A stretch of 64,000 bases of DNA from Glycine soja (GCF_004193775.1 NC_041018.1:38480608-38544607); one strand, 5' to 3'; positions 12,801-27,500 are shown, counted from the stretch's first letter. Numbers and translations are program-made. Notes: generated by a model from the sequence alone, not told the origin.

Positions 12801-15204
12801 GGGTGGGGAGAGGTGGGATTTTGGTCCTCTAAATTCTAATATTCTTTTGTCTCCTCAATTTTCTCCAACCAAACAATATGTTAGAGAAAATGTCTTAAAT
12901 CATCACATGCTTGCTAAATAGAATCTAAATGGCCAATCTTATCCCAAATCAAATGCTGTGTCAAAGAAACCTCCTTGAAGATACAAATGTTCTGCTACTG
13001 ACAAATGCACCAAATAATAGCATAAATTGCACTTTGCCATAATATTCTGTTTTTATGTTCTATTACACAAACAATATACTGTCTTCCATTTTTGGCTTTA
13101 TTTTTTCTAAGATAAACAGGTTGAAATTTATGAAGCCATATTCAAAAGGGACCAGTCTATTATAAACATGAATGTAAAAGTGATTTTACTTTGTAGGTAA
13201 CCAAATGGTGTACGTACTGTTCTAATACTCAAGAAAAATAGTTATTGAATTGTAATTATGTTTTCTAACAACTCATATCATTGTCTTCTAGGGAAAGTGA
13301 AGGTTCATTTCAGTATGGTAACTACTACAGAGAGGTTGAAGATCTGCGAGCTGTAGTTCAACACTTCCGTGAGCAGAAATACGTAATTACAGCAATTGTT
13401 GGTCACAGTAAAGGTCAGACTACAATTATCTTTATTATATGTAACTGAAGTTATTTGTGGACTGAACAGACAACATGTGTGCAATTCTTCAGTGGCAGTT
13501 TGAAATTGTTTTCTCTTCTGCCCAATGTAACAGATTTGTTTAGATAATTTTTAATCAATTATTCTGTAATTAAGGTTATTAATATTGTCAGAAGTATTTT
13601 ATTTTGAGTGCATAGAATAGAGGTAAGACAGCAGGCCTTACAGAATAAATATAATTATCTCAAGTTAATTTTTTGAAACTGTGTTTGCTGAGAAGATCTA
13701 TGGAAAATGCAAAGAGAGCAAGGTTTAAATCTATATTTGGTTTTTCATTTCTGTGGAGAAAGCATATGATGACATTGTTCAGGTGGTAATATGATTTTCT
13801 TTTAATCATAAACAGTGTTGATATATCTTGAATGTTGAGTGTTTAATGTTACAAAGAAGAAGTTATAGAAGGAAAATATTTATTAGAGTTCGGTGTAGCT
13901 TTGATCAATCGGTAAGATGAAGGGAATTGTCCAATAAATGGTTAGGAGATATATGATATAAAGGTGAAAATGTTTGATAAAGATTAGACAGTAGTGAGTA
14001 TAAAAAATGGAGTGAGCTCACATTGGTTAAACTGAAGATATAGTTGTACAGTTTTAGTGGAGAATTTAATCTTCCATAGGGTTTGATGGTAAACTGAAAC
14101 TTAAGTTCTCTGTGAATGTAATAGAGTTTTCTTATATAAGTCTTTCACAATACTCAATTCCTCTTGTAAATCACTGACTAGTATGGTTTCTGCAGGGGGT
14201 AATGTGGTGCTCTTATATGCCTCAAAATATAAGGATATTCATATTGTTGTCAATATATCTGGCCGGTTCAATCTTGCGAGAGGCATGGAAGGTCGTTTGG
14301 ACAAAAATTTTATACAAAGGATCAAACAAGATGGATATATAGATGTTAAAAATAAAAGAGGTGAGCAACAAAATGTGAATAACCTTTCTATTTGTCTATC
14401 ATTTGTGGTTTTTAATCAACATGGGCTTGGCTAATTTTTTTCATGCTTTGTTCTTTTGTTGCCACAAACAGAGTTTATGTTAAAAATGAAAGTGATATAT
14501 TAGATGTGTGACTGCTCTTGTGAATTGTGATTCTAAAAATCTCGTTTTTGCATTGAATTGCATCTCTTCATTAATGTGTTGCATTATGTTCCATGGTTAT
14601 CACTTATCAGCCTTTCTGGTTTCCATATGATGTTGCATCATAGTGGCTACCAAAAAGCTACTAAAAACATGGGCCAGCACTTGTATTTTAATTGTTGTCA
14701 CTTTACTTAAAACAGTCTAATTCACATGTTCTTTTTCTTTTGATAGGGAAGATTATGTACCGTGTTACTGAAGACAGTTTGATGGACCGTCTATCTACTA
14801 TAACCCATCTTGCCTGCCTATTGATTCCCCAAGGTTGCAGGTACAGTTTGTTATTGTATTTAATAACAGGCATCATTGAAAATTTAGCAAAATCAGTTGC
14901 TTCATGTTTAACTGTTACCACTTACCACTGCTAGTCACTTCATCAATGTTGATACAGTGTGTTGACAATTCATGGATCCATGGATGAAATTGTACCTGCA
15001 GAAGATGCTGTAGAGTTCACTAAGTTCATATCTAATCATGAATTGTGCTTCATAGAAGGAGCTGATCATGAATATACTTCTCATCAAGATGAGTTGACCA
15101 GCTTAGTTTTGGAATTCATCAAGATTCATATTGACAAAGACAAAGATACATCAAAGCAGACACGATTTAGAAGAGTACATAAATCTATTCATTCCCGATT
15201 CTAG
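6812..15204 (+). CDS. Alpha/beta hydrolase (serine esterase/acyl-hydrolase-like), six exons
   Basis: Exons are 6812-6946, 7197-7279, 13292-13413, 14196-14360, 14747-14840 and 14958-15204; every junction is GT-AG and keeps frame, giving 281 residues. The fold signature is clear: an early HGFQSSK oxyanion-type segment, [15 protein letters not shown], the nucleophile elbow GHSKGG (Ser codon 13407-13409, split from its glycines by intron 3), the acid in HGSMDEIVP (Asp 14983-14985) and the base in EGADHEY (His 15067-15069). It resembles the plant family annotated as esterase/lipase/thioesterase-like or S9-like hydrolases; the substrate is unknown. No signal peptide is evident, so a cytosolic location is likely. 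Intron 2 is 6012 bp because a copia element lies inside it. The start is the first ATG in frame with conserved sequence. Confidence 0.9.
7696..7700. repeat. Left target-site duplication of copia element
   Basis: ATGAA directly precedes the 5' LTR and is repeated directly after the 3' LTR (12661-12665), as expected of a 5-bp integrase-made duplication. Confidence 0.88.
7701..7967 (+). repeat. 5' LTR of copia element
   Basis: 267 bp, ending directly before the primer-binding site. It contains a TATA-like box within GTTTATAAATACC. It lacks a short tandem duplication (GGATAGTTA) found in the 3' copy, and near its end has six bases (CTCTGA) that the 3' copy lacks. Confidence 0.9.
8035..8721 (+). 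pseudogene. Copia gag (truncated by stop)
   Basis: 228 residues of copia-type gag (UBN2-like family). It begins shortly after the primer site and contains [15 protein letters not shown] and, further on, [20 protein letters not shown]. Gag proteins form the virus-like particle that packages element RNA. A stop at 8719 cuts it before the nucleic-acid-binding zinc knuckle, which is still readable at about 8840-8882 in another frame ([14 protein letters not shown]). Confidence 0.88.
8928..10150 (+). pseudogene. Copia protease and integrase remnant
   Basis: An open stretch to 9767 carries the aspartic protease site as DSGA within [14 protein letters not shown] (about 9103-9150), then the integrase zinc-binding region [10 protein letters not shown] and [10 protein letters not shown]. 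After FTDL a stop follows, and the integrase catalytic core ([10 protein letters not shown], then SVQSD and GGEYR) continues to about 10150 with several in-frame stops, so no integrase can be made. Confidence 0.86.
10714..12374 (+). pseudogene. Copia reverse transcriptase and RNase H remnant
   Basis: The first part to 11820 gives reverse transcriptase: [52 protein letters not shown] and the active site as HVDD in place of the family YVDD (Tyr to His). A frameshift near 11600 precedes the RNase H part in other frames: [18 protein letters not shown] (about 11900-11950) and, from 12045, [20 protein letters not shown] and ADVLTKPL. The mixture of intact blocks with shifts indicates a fairly young but dead copy. 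Confidence 0.88.
12388..12660 (+). repeat. 3' LTR of copia element
   Basis: 273 bp, preceded by a run of seven G. It is nearly identical to the 5' LTR apart from a few substitutions, small indels and a flipped 7-base hairpin loop. It is followed by the ATGAA target duplication at 12661-12665. Confidence 0.9.
12661..13291 (+). other. Remainder of hydrolase intron 2
   Basis: Non-coding host intron sequence between the copia insertion and exon 3. It begins with the right target duplication and ends with the acceptor CTTCTAG. No gene or RNA was recognised. Confidence 0.7.
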
Positions 15205-16515
15205 TTTGTGCAAATATATGCAGATCCAGTATTTCTTTTGAAACCATCTTTCTTACAAATAAAGACAGCCTTGATAAGTAGATCACCAAGAAAGATGGAC
15301 AAACCTCCCATTTCCAACATGCCAAGCGCCCACCCGACAGCCAATAATTAGCATTTGTCAGAGTTAAAGAATATTGACAAATGCTACCCAAGTTTCTCAT
15401 TATTGGACCTCAATAGATACACATCTGACAAGTATTGTTGCATCATCATAGCCACATGCTGGGTTGTCAATCTGAAATTAAACTCTCTTCACTGCTGTTA
15501 AATGTTTATGCTCTTGCAGTTACTACAGATGAGTGATGAAATGAATAATTAGACATGACAAGCATGAACCTGGCTCATCTAGTGCATATGATATATGAAG
15601 CACCGCTGATTGAATGTTGGTTATTACAGTTGAGTGGCCACGGCTAGCAAGTAATTAGTTAAAGGGCATCTATCAAAACAATTGGTCTTGGAGGTTGACT
15701 ACTACGTTTGTAATTACAAATTACAAACTACAAACTACATACTGCCGTGTACAAATTTACTTATGGCCATAACATTATGTACATTTCCTCTATGTCCACC
15801 ATAATTCTTTCCTCATCATTACCTCTATATTCTTTTGGGATAATCATGAACACAACCCAATATCATATTTCAGAATTGAGTTCAGAAAAGACTGAGAGTG
15901 CGACTATGGTCCAGGTTCAAACTTGCTTTTGGTATGCTTCTTCTGCTCAATCCCACTATTAGGAAAGAGACTAGGAAATGGACGGGGAGTTAGGGACACT
16001 TTAGCGCTCCACTTTGGTCAGTGGTCACCAAAAGAAATTAGCCTCTGTACTTTTGATCTAATAATAATTACATCAAAATTTTCTTTCCATGTTCATTTTT
16101 TACATCAAATTGGTTTGTTACTATTTTATGTTATGATCTTCCAAAAGGATCATTTTGATGGGTGTGTTCTTTTTTAAGTTCTTATTGACAGACATCTTTT
16201 GTTACGTCGAAGTTTTGTATTTGTACCCTCCCTATTTTTCCTTCATATTACTCTTCCAAAATAATCCAATTCTACATTTCTTTCCTTTTCATTTGATTCC
16301 GTGTAACTTAAAATATTCAGTCTGAGTGTGTGGGAGTTCGGTTGTGGAAGAAAAGGGAAAAATGGACAAGTTTTAATAAATATTTCCTAAATTTTTTTTA
16401 TAAAAAAAAGTGTTTTTAATTTTATTTTTAAATGCAAAAGCTTATTTTATTATAAGGCCATGAAATGTGGCCCCATCACAAAAATTACATTAGATATAGA
16501 CTCTTATAAAATATA
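15205..16515. other. Hydrolase 3' flank and intergenic DNA
   Basis: Contains the presumed 3' UTR of the hydrolase (AATAAA at about 15259) and then unremarkable sequence. Short ORFs near 15.7-16.2 kb show no family resemblance. Confidence 0.55.
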
Positions 16516-17201
16516 CCTAGAAGTAGGAGTGTGAATGTGAACCCAAACCCAGTGAGTCAATTTGGCTCAGTATGAGTCAGATCGGATTGGATTCAAACAA
16601 ATAAAAATTTAATAATATGTGTAGAAAATGAATTTGGTCCACTTAATCAACGGGTTCGAGCTGGTTGGCCTATCAATTCACTTATATTTAAAATAAATAG
16701 ATAATATATCTAATAATGTATTCCCTAAAAAAAATTCTAATAATGTATGTTTTCTTGATAATTTTGTATTTTTAATTTTAAGACTATAATGTTGTTGAAT
16801 TATGACTAATGTTTAGATTTAAGACTGATGTTTTAAGACTTTTGAATAATATTTTATGTATTTGAGAATTGAGACCTTGGAATGATTATTTTCATGGATA
16901 TATTAACTACTTGAATGGTTAATTGGTTATTTAAGACATTTGGTTGAAAAATGTCACTTTTATATTAAAAAAAACATATCAAAATGTTTTTAATTTTTTA
17001 AAATATTATTGTTTTGGATCTTTTCTTACTATGCAAAATTTGGTGATCCAATACTCCAATTTGTGGTGGGCCAAATTAGGTTGGTACTTTTTTGTTTCAT
17101 TTAAAAGTGAGTCGAGCTGACTCGACCTGTTTAAGTCTCAACCTGTGGTGGGCCAACCTGTGTGGGTTGAGTTGACCCGTTTTGACATCCTTACCTAGAA
17201 G
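16516..17201. mobile_element. hAT-type non-autonomous element with 8-bp target duplication
   Basis: The direct repeat CCTAGAAG at 16516-16523 and 17194-17201 flanks a 670-bp element (16524-17193). Its ends are imperfect inverted repeats: TAGGAGTGTGAA on the left and, read from the right, TAAGGATGTCAA. An 8-bp duplication with TA-G-rich ends is typical of hAT transposons. No transposase remains. Subterminal blocks are rich in GGGTCAACTCAACC-like and GAGTCAGCTCGAC-like words, as is common in legume hAT derivatives. Confidence 0.78.
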
Positions 17202-20062
<2,861 letters not shown>

Positions 20063-20512
20063 ATTATTTTTCAGGGGACAGCCTGTTATTACAGCTAATA
20101 ATTTTCTTCACTGACAGTTGTGTTTTATGTACTGTATGTACATGTTATTAGTGTTTGTCGTGATCTTGGGGTTTTTATTTTATCTTAAATTTAAAACTTC
20201 ACGTATTGGATTTTGCTTTTGTTCCTGTTTTTCTTATTTGCAGTTCTATTTTTATTTTTAGAAATATGGAATATATCATTTTGTTTTTTGTTTTTAAGAT
20301 GTGATCGTGGAGTGGTTGAAATGAGTGTGGTTTTTACTTCGTTACATCAGTGCTTAAATTATACCGTAACATTAAATAATTAGAAGAAAATTATTGTTGT
20401 TTACTGTTATTTTATTTGTCTCAAACAGAGTTATCCTATGGACGATGAATGTGATTTTATAATAAAAAATAAAAAAGCAAAAAAAATTAGAGTTTAAAAA
20501 CTAGAGTTTGAT

Positions 20513-20930
20513 CTAACTTTTTAAATTGAGGACTGATTTTGCCAAAGAGAAATCATTGTTCTTCCAGCCTTGTAATCTACCATGAATTCTATCAAGAATG
20601 AAAGAGAAATCATTGTTCTTCACTCTTTCAGTTAGTAATGGAAATCCCAAATATTTACCCAAATTACTAGTATTATTGAAAAAAATTCCAATTCTTCTCC
20701 TTGGAATATTTTTTGAAGCAAAGAAAATAGATTTATGCATATTAACTTTCAACCCCAAGACTAAGAAAATTTGATCCAGAACTTCTTTCAACATTTAGCT
20801 ATATAGCTTCAAGCCACATAAACAGAAAATATCCTTTCTTATCTTTTTTTATGCATCTAATGAACAACTTCTTGAGCAATAAGGGTATTATTGTGGTTCC
20901 CCTCCTTGGAATAAAACTGCTATGGAGCGG
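20513..20930 (-). mobile_element. L1-type LINE reverse transcriptase fragment
   Basis: Minus-strand translation of 20513-20794 gives L1 reverse transcriptase sequence: SGLKV-like LGLKVNMHKSIFFASKNIP, then NLGKYLGFPLL and FILDRIHGRLQGWK. Just upstream (about 20930-20830), in a different frame, FIPRRGTT and related words resemble an earlier part of the same domain. The stretch between these two blocks, which would hold the catalytic YADD, is missing. The fragment is a dead, internally deleted copy. Confidence 0.82.
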
Positions 20931-23008
20931 GTCAATTATAGAATCCAAATGAACGCATTACATTTAATATTTATTTCAATTAGAGGATATGTAAGAAATA
21001 AAGATACTACTTTCTTTTTAAAATTAAAAGGTGACCAGTCAATTGTAGTATTTAATTAACATTACTAGATTCAAATTAATGATTCAAATTATATATTAAT
21101 TACAAATCTCACATATTTTACTTTCTTTTTTAAAACCAAAGATCGTGTAAATTTGTAATTAAATGCATAAAATGATTAATAATGCTTGTAATTAAATATG
21201 TGTGTACGCATGTATATTTGTAATTACATGCACAATTTTTTGGACAGAATTAAACGCACAATTTAAACAATATAATAGTTGTAATTAAACGTGTGTTAAT
21301 AGTGTTAAATGTTATTTTTAAATGGATTTTCTAGTTTCAATTATTTATTTATTCATAAAGCAAACATTAACAAAATTATGTATGTATCATTAGTTCGTAT
21401 TAATTAGTGTTCAATTTTTAGTTACTCGGTAAGGCCTAACATTAAAACCATAAACCAATGAAATGGGTTTAAAATAAAGGATTAGTTTTCGACTAAAAGA
21501 AATATTCACATTTAATATTTATTAACCCTCGAACAGAATTACAAATTAAGGTTTGCATCTTCACTAAAAGAAATATTTACATTTAATATTTATGGACCCT
21601 CAAACAGAATTATCTTTTAAAAAAAGATACACGTAAAAAAACTAAAAGCATAAATATTTTTGCTAATTTTTCTTTACATTTCCCCTAAGTAATAAAATAT
21701 AAAAGAAAATGTACAAACTATTCCTTTTGAACTCAAATAAAAAAAATAAAAATAGAGATGCCACTCCTCTCCACCGTAAGCAATAATAAATTTAAATCCT
21801 TATATAACATCTTTCTATTTATTCTTTTGTAGGAAAAAAATTGTATTAATTTTCTACTTTCTTTATATGATAAGTATTGAACGTATTTTAAGATATTAAA
21901 TATATTTATTTTCTTCTATTTTTGTCTAACTTTAATATTTTGACACATAAAATAAGAGATATAATAATCCAAATGATTCACTTAATGATGCAAGATCTCG
22001 TTACGTTCATGTTAGTGAGAACAATCTATTTAGTAGAAAGATTTGTATTTGATTTTTATTGTATGTAAAATTTTCTTATACATTATTTATCGAAATAATG
22101 AGTTATTATTAATATCGACACGTTTGAAATCATTAAGTGTTTATCAGTTCTTTTATTTAATTCTTTTCCTTCTCCTTGTTGGATATCTTATTCGTATACA
22201 TTTTTTTTTTATTTCTTGAGTCTATAGTGAGTTAGAGACAAGATTCAAAAAGGTTGAATCTTTGATGTTTTCATCATATATGATTGTGTTGCAAAAAACT
22301 CTAAATAGATATTCTACATCTCAATTAAATTTTGTTTGGTTAAAGAATCTCTTTCTAATTGCTTGGAAACAATTAGGAGATTCTCTAAAAAAATATGGAG
22401 TTTTACTTTTAATTACAACATGTTATGGGATCAAATCAATAACTTCTAAGAATAAATATTCGAATCTCATCAATTTCATAAGTACTATATCAAATTTCAT
22501 CAATCAAATCATTTTTTTAGAAATACAATACATCTAAGTCATTCAAGTAAAATAATCTATTCCTTGATAAAAAATAAATAAAAAATGTGAATGATGATTG
22601 GATTGATGATAAAATAGAATCATAGGTTTTAACGAATAATAGTCACAAATCATAAATGAAATTAATTTATGATCCCCCTAAGATTAAAGCCTGAGAAAAA
22701 CAGGTGCTCTTTGACCTGGAAAAAATAAAAGAGATACAATTAACATTTCAGATTTTATAGTATTTAAGCACTTCATTTTCTAATATATTCGTTTTCTTAT
22801 ATGCTAGCATTAATCTAATTAGATTTTCTTTGATTTATATTTTTTATTTTCTCATTCCACGATAAATATGTAAGATTATAATAGAGAAAAATATCTAACG
22901 CTTAATTAATATCATAAAAAGATGACCACAAAAAAAAATCTTGCCAAAACGTTAAAAAAGAAACAAGACAGAAGGAGTAAGGGAGGAAGATTGGTAAGAG
23001 GATAGGAG
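20931..23008. other. AT-rich intergenic DNA with a local duplication
   Basis: No gene was recognised. A block of about 50 bases (CTAAAAGAAATATTYACATT... to ...CAAACAGAATTA) occurs twice, at about 21494-21542 and 21563-21612, with small differences. An ORF of 91 codons at 22262 is AT-driven and resembles nothing. Confidence 0.5.
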
Positions 23009-23017
23009 TATATAAAA
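23009..23017 (+). promoter_or_regulatory. TATA box of the desaturase gene
   Basis: TATATAAAA lies about 223 bp before the chosen ATG, in a position that would give a leader of roughly 190 bases. This is the best core promoter match upstream of the gene. Confidence 0.6.
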
Positions 23018-23239
23018 CATAGAATCCTCCACTCAATTCTTTTATATTTTCCGTATTCAATTTATTTCGAACATTGAAATGAAACTAAAGTTGATGTGGT
23101 TATGAAATATGAGTTTGATTCGAAGACACAAGAGTTGTTGTGAGTTAATTTAAAGTGAGGTTTTGCGCACTTTCCTTGTTCCCGGGACAGGACGAGAGTG
23201 TTACATAAAGCGTTAGCCTCACTCATCACTGCGACTCCA

Positions 23240-24586
23240 ATGGAGCCTCCCACATCCTACATTTCCACCGATGAACTTCGCAAGCATAACACGCGCCACG
23301 ACGCCTGGATCTCCATCCACGGCAAGATCTACGACGTCTCCTCCTGGCTCCACCGCCACCCCGGCGGCCCCCTCCCACTCCTCACCCTCGCCGGCACCGA
23401 CGCCACCGACGCCTTCCTCGCCTTCCACCCTCCCAACACCGCCTCCCTCCTCCTCCCCGCCTTCTCCACCTCCCACCGTCTTTCCGACCACACCGTCTCC
23501 GCCGCCTCCTCCGACTACCGCAAGCTCTTCTCCGACCTCTCCGCGCTCAACCTCTTCAACCGCAAGGGCCACACAACCTCCATCCTCCTCTCCCTTATTC
23601 TCACCCTTTTTCCTCTCTCTGTCTGCGGCGTCCTCTTCTCCGACAGCACTTTCGTGCACGTGCTTTCCGCTGCATTGATAGGCTTTCTCTGGATTCAGAG
23701 CGGCTGGATAGGCCACGACTCCGGCCATTACAACGTGATGCTCAGCCGCCGCCTCAACCGCGCAATTCAGATTCTCTCCGGCAACATTCTCGCCGGAATC
23801 AGCATCGGCTGGTGGAAGTGGAACCACAACGCCCACCACATTGCATGCAACAGCCTCGACTATGACCCCGATCTCCAGCATTTGCCCTTCTTCGTCGTCT
23901 CCTCTAGGTTTTTCAATTCCCTCACTTCCAGATTCTACGACAGAAAGTTGAATTTCGATTCCTTTGCTAGGTTTTTGGTTAGTTACCAGCACTGGACTTT
24001 TTACCCTGTGATGTGTTTCGCTAGGGTTAATCTGTTTGCGCAGTCTTTTTTCTTGTTGTTGTCTAAGAGGAAGGTGGAGAACAGAGGCAGTGAGCTTTTG
24101 GGTTTGCTTGCATTCTGGGTTTGGTACCCTTTGTTGGTTTCCTTCTTGCCCAATTGGTGGGAGAGGCTTTTGTTTGTTTTCGTGAGTTTCTCTGTTACGG
24201 GTATTCAGCATGTGCAGTTCTGTTTGAACCATTTTTCTTCTGAGGTGTACCTTGGGCCCCCCAGCGGCGGCGATTGGTTCGAGAAGCAGACTAAGGGGAC
24301 TCTTGGTGTGGACTGCTCTCCTTGGATGGACTGGTTTCATGGAGGGTTGCAGTTTCAGGTGGAGCACCATCTGTTTCCAAGGCTGCCACGGTGCCATTTG
24401 AGGAAGATTGCGCCTTTGGTTAAGGATCTTTGCAAGAAACATAATCTTCCTTATAATTGTGTGTCGTTCTGGAAGGCCAATGTGCTGACGATTCAGACCT
24501 TGAGGAATGCTGCTTTGCAGGCCAGAGACGGTTCCAATCCGGTTCCAAAGAATTTGGTTTGGGAGGCTGTTAACACTCATGGATGA
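23240..24586 (+). CDS. SLD1: Sphingolipid delta-8 desaturase (cytochrome b5 fusion)
   Basis: A 448-residue intronless protein that introduces a double bond at C8 of long-chain bases in the endoplasmic reticulum. An N-terminal cytochrome b5 domain has the haem motif HPGG at residues 40-43. The desaturase core has the three histidine boxes HDSGH (159-163), HNAHH (196-200) and QVEHH (373-377); the glutamine at the start of the third box is typical of b5-fusion front-end and sphingolipid desaturases. Hydrophobic segments lie between the boxes. Length matches the family (about 449). An in-frame ATG 42 bases upstream (23198) would add 14 residues, but the chosen start fits the family N-terminus better. 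The first 460 bases have an unusually C-rich third codon position. Confidence 0.94.
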   Translation: MEPPTSYISTDELRKHNTRHDAWISIHGKIYDVSSWLHRHPGGPLPLLTLAGTDATDAFLAFHPPNTASLLLPAFSTSHRLSDHTVSAASSDYRKLFSDLSALNLFNRKGHTTSILLSLILTLFPLSVCGVLFSDSTFVHVLSAALIGFLWIQSGWIGHDSGHYNVMLSRRLNRAIQILSGNILAGISIGWWKWNHNAHHIACNSLDYDPDLQHLPFFVVSSRFFNSLTSRFYDRKLNFDSFARFLVSYQHWTFYPVMCFARVNLFAQSFFLLLSKRKVENRGSELLGLLAFWVWYPLLVSFLPNWWERLLFVFVSFSVTGIQHVQFCLNHFSSEVYLGPPSGGDWFEKQTKGTLGVDCSPWMDWFHGGLQFQVEHHLFPRLPRCHLRKIAPLVKDLCKKHNLPYNCVSFWKANVLTIQTLRNAALQARDGSNPVPKNLVWEAVNTHG

Positions 24587-27500
24587 ATGGGGGACCTGAG
24601 TGGAGTTTCGTGTGATTTTGCTGTCATTGATAGTTTGATGGAGGTGTGGTGGTACTTGGTAGGTAGGGACGAAATTTTATGTAGTTACATAGGTGCTTTT
24701 GGTGGTGTTCTCCTATCAGAATTGGAGTTTTATATCATTATTACCTTGGATTACCAAGGTAAAACTTCAAATCCTGTTGGAGGAAAAGACCAAACGCATC
24801 TAAGAAACTGCATAAGTTTTGTCCGGTAGGTAATCCTTGGTGAGAATAATTGATTTGCAAATTGCTTAGAGGCTTCGGTTACTCATTGTCTTGGTAGCGG
24901 GAATGGCTAGTCTCCTTTTGGAAATAGGTAATGCTCAGCACTTCATGCTTGGGAATGTAAGCACGGTTTATTCTCGCTTTGGCCGTTGGCCGTTTGATTT
25001 CTTTATAAGCCAAGGGTCTCTATTGTTACATAACCATTTGTGTTATGCCTTTGAATACATTGTCATTTGGAGCAAGAAATGTACTGTATGTTAATTTCAG
25101 GTTCAGATTCCTGAATGAATGTCATTCCCTGCTTCTTGTTTAGTTCTCATATCAGTTTAGTATTAACTCTTATCTGTACAGCAGATGGTTGCAAATTAAT
25201 TGTAGCTTCTATTACGAGATAAAGTTAGTTATTTATAGAAGGTTTTTTTTTCCAATTTATCTTTATGGATAGAGGAAGGGTGACCTGATATTTGCACTTG
25301 CAGGTAGGTGTGAGATGCCAAAATGAAACCTTAACTATATTTTCTCATGCAAATTATATACCCTCAAAACTAACTACTTTTGAATAAAAATAACTACTTT
25401 TGAATCTCCAACTTAATTCAAATTTGCATTTGTATTGTATTGGAGAATTGGAGATTCTTTTTCTTTTCTTTTTTTTTTCATTTTTCTTAAGCTACTTCAC
25501 TAAAGGGATGTGTTAATGGAAGAGGTTTAAAAACAGCCAATATTTTATAGCATTGGAATTTTGAACTTGTATTTTGAGGAAAGCAGTGGCGTTTTCATTT
25601 AAATCTGGCACATAGATTTTGCAACTTTTCCACAATCTAAGTTCTCTTGAAACGTGCAAACTTTAAAAATCAAAATGCATGGCTTTGTTGCATTTCAAAT
25701 GAAAATAAAAAAGAGGCTAGCTTTGCACGTACTCATTTACAATCTTTTAAAAATTGGAGCAGGAAATACCAATGAAAAAACTAGGAAACAAACTTGTGCT
25801 GAGTCATGGCACTAAGCATGTGGAGTGGGACCTACTGGCTTGTTTGTCTTATATAAGAGATGTGATATAAAATCATTCATGTGTCTTTGCCTAATAACTT
25901 GAAGCTTTTGAAATTGTAGGTTCACAATGTTCAGAGCCTTTATGACCAAGTGGTCTAGAGTTCAATTCTTGCTGCTCCCATTATTCTGTCGGAAAGTTAA
26001 ATTTCAGAACAAGGTAGGTTGACTTGTGCATTATCCATTTTTCTAGCCCAAAGGGCTCTTAAGTGAGGGGGCATTTTAAAGTTGTAATATAAAGCCATCC
26101 ATGTGTCTTCATCTAACAGATTAAGTTTTGGGGATAAGTTGGTTCATGACATCTGAATACACTTTGCCATGTGTAATAACACTGAAAAATAATGTAACCT
26201 ATTGTATTAGAAACCCTGTGTCTTTTTGTTAACTTATTATCTGTGGTGTTGTTGTGACTATTTGAAGTCTTTCCTTCTCGTTGCTTTCATGTACATGCCT
26301 CTATCATTGTGCTGTAACGTATTATTGATGGTTAAATTTAGCCTTTTCATGGATGGATGGATTGATAGTTAGCTGACTTTTAATGGGTGAGTAGGAGGCC
26401 TATTTCCTACATCATTGAAGGACTAACATACTACGATATTTCCATGAAAGTACTATGCTATGGAAATTTCCAATTTACAACCAGATGAGTAAATGAAATT
26501 GGTTAAGGGACATTCTTATTGGTTGCAAGACACCAGCATGAACTCAATCAAAATGATTGTCATGGTTACATGTCCATGGTTAAGTACGAGCAGAGATTGG
26601 ACTTCAATTATTTTTATAGGTTAAGGTATAGTCAAAGAGTGTCAACGATAGTTATACAGAACTAGAGAATGCCCAGGTTCTAGTGACAGAACTAATAACA
26701 TCTTTTTCTATAGGTTACTGCAATTAATATCTTTCTCCACACTAGAGAAAGACGTATGAATTAGCTACTATGATTTTGTAAACTTGAATGCCAAAGTAAA
26801 AATCTTCTCTTTGGGCATATGGATCAAATAGTCATCAAATATGCGAGATTTTTTGAGGGTGATAGGAAAATTAGAACAGTGCATGCCATTTAATTTCTTT
26901 ATTCTATGGTTCATTGATTTTGATTTGAACTTCGTTGTTGTAATTTGATTTGTATGATCAATGCTTGATTATTCTTGCTAGTGGACTTGTGCCATGGTCA
27001 ATTATGTTTACTTAAGCTGCATGAGCTTAAATAAACATAATGTGTTGTGCAGGAAGGTAGCATAATGTGTTTACTGGTATCCATGATTTATAGACAAACT
27101 AGAGGTTCTGTGATTTTTGTTATCAGCTAGATAGTTGGCTTCTGAGGAATAAGTCTTGTACATTTGTTACTTTAGATTAGTGCCTTGAACTTGAGAAGTT
27201 AGCCTTTGTAGTAACTCTACTGCTTACTTAGGGTGAGAATTTGTGCACATTTTTGTACAGCTCTAAAATCTGAAGCCTGAGAGTTGTATAACAGAGTGAA
27301 TGAATTGTCGATTGTGTTCTTTTGCTGGGCCATCTGCATGTTATGGTGATTTGTCTTGGATAATATTAGCAATTAGCAAGCCTAAGGGCAGAAGCTGCAT
27401 TCTTGTCCTGTTAGGAAAAGTTGAGTTGGAAAGTTCATCATCTTGTCCTGCAAGTATGGGACAAGAACATTACATTTTTCTTGACGTCAGAGAACCTCAT

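Noticed and set aside
20513..20660. Repeated AAGAGAAATCATTGTTCTT as a transposon duplication
   Set aside because: Both copies lie inside the LINE reading (NNDFS words), with no element between them.
23219..24580. 453-codon minus-strand ORF across the desaturase
   Set aside because: It is the exact antisense of a well-supported gene and its openness follows from C-rich third positions; its residues show no domain.
25940..25985. tRNA-like words (GACCAAGTGGTC, GAGTTCAATTC)
   Set aside because: No acceptor or anticodon stem can be drawn and the spacing does not fit a tRNA.
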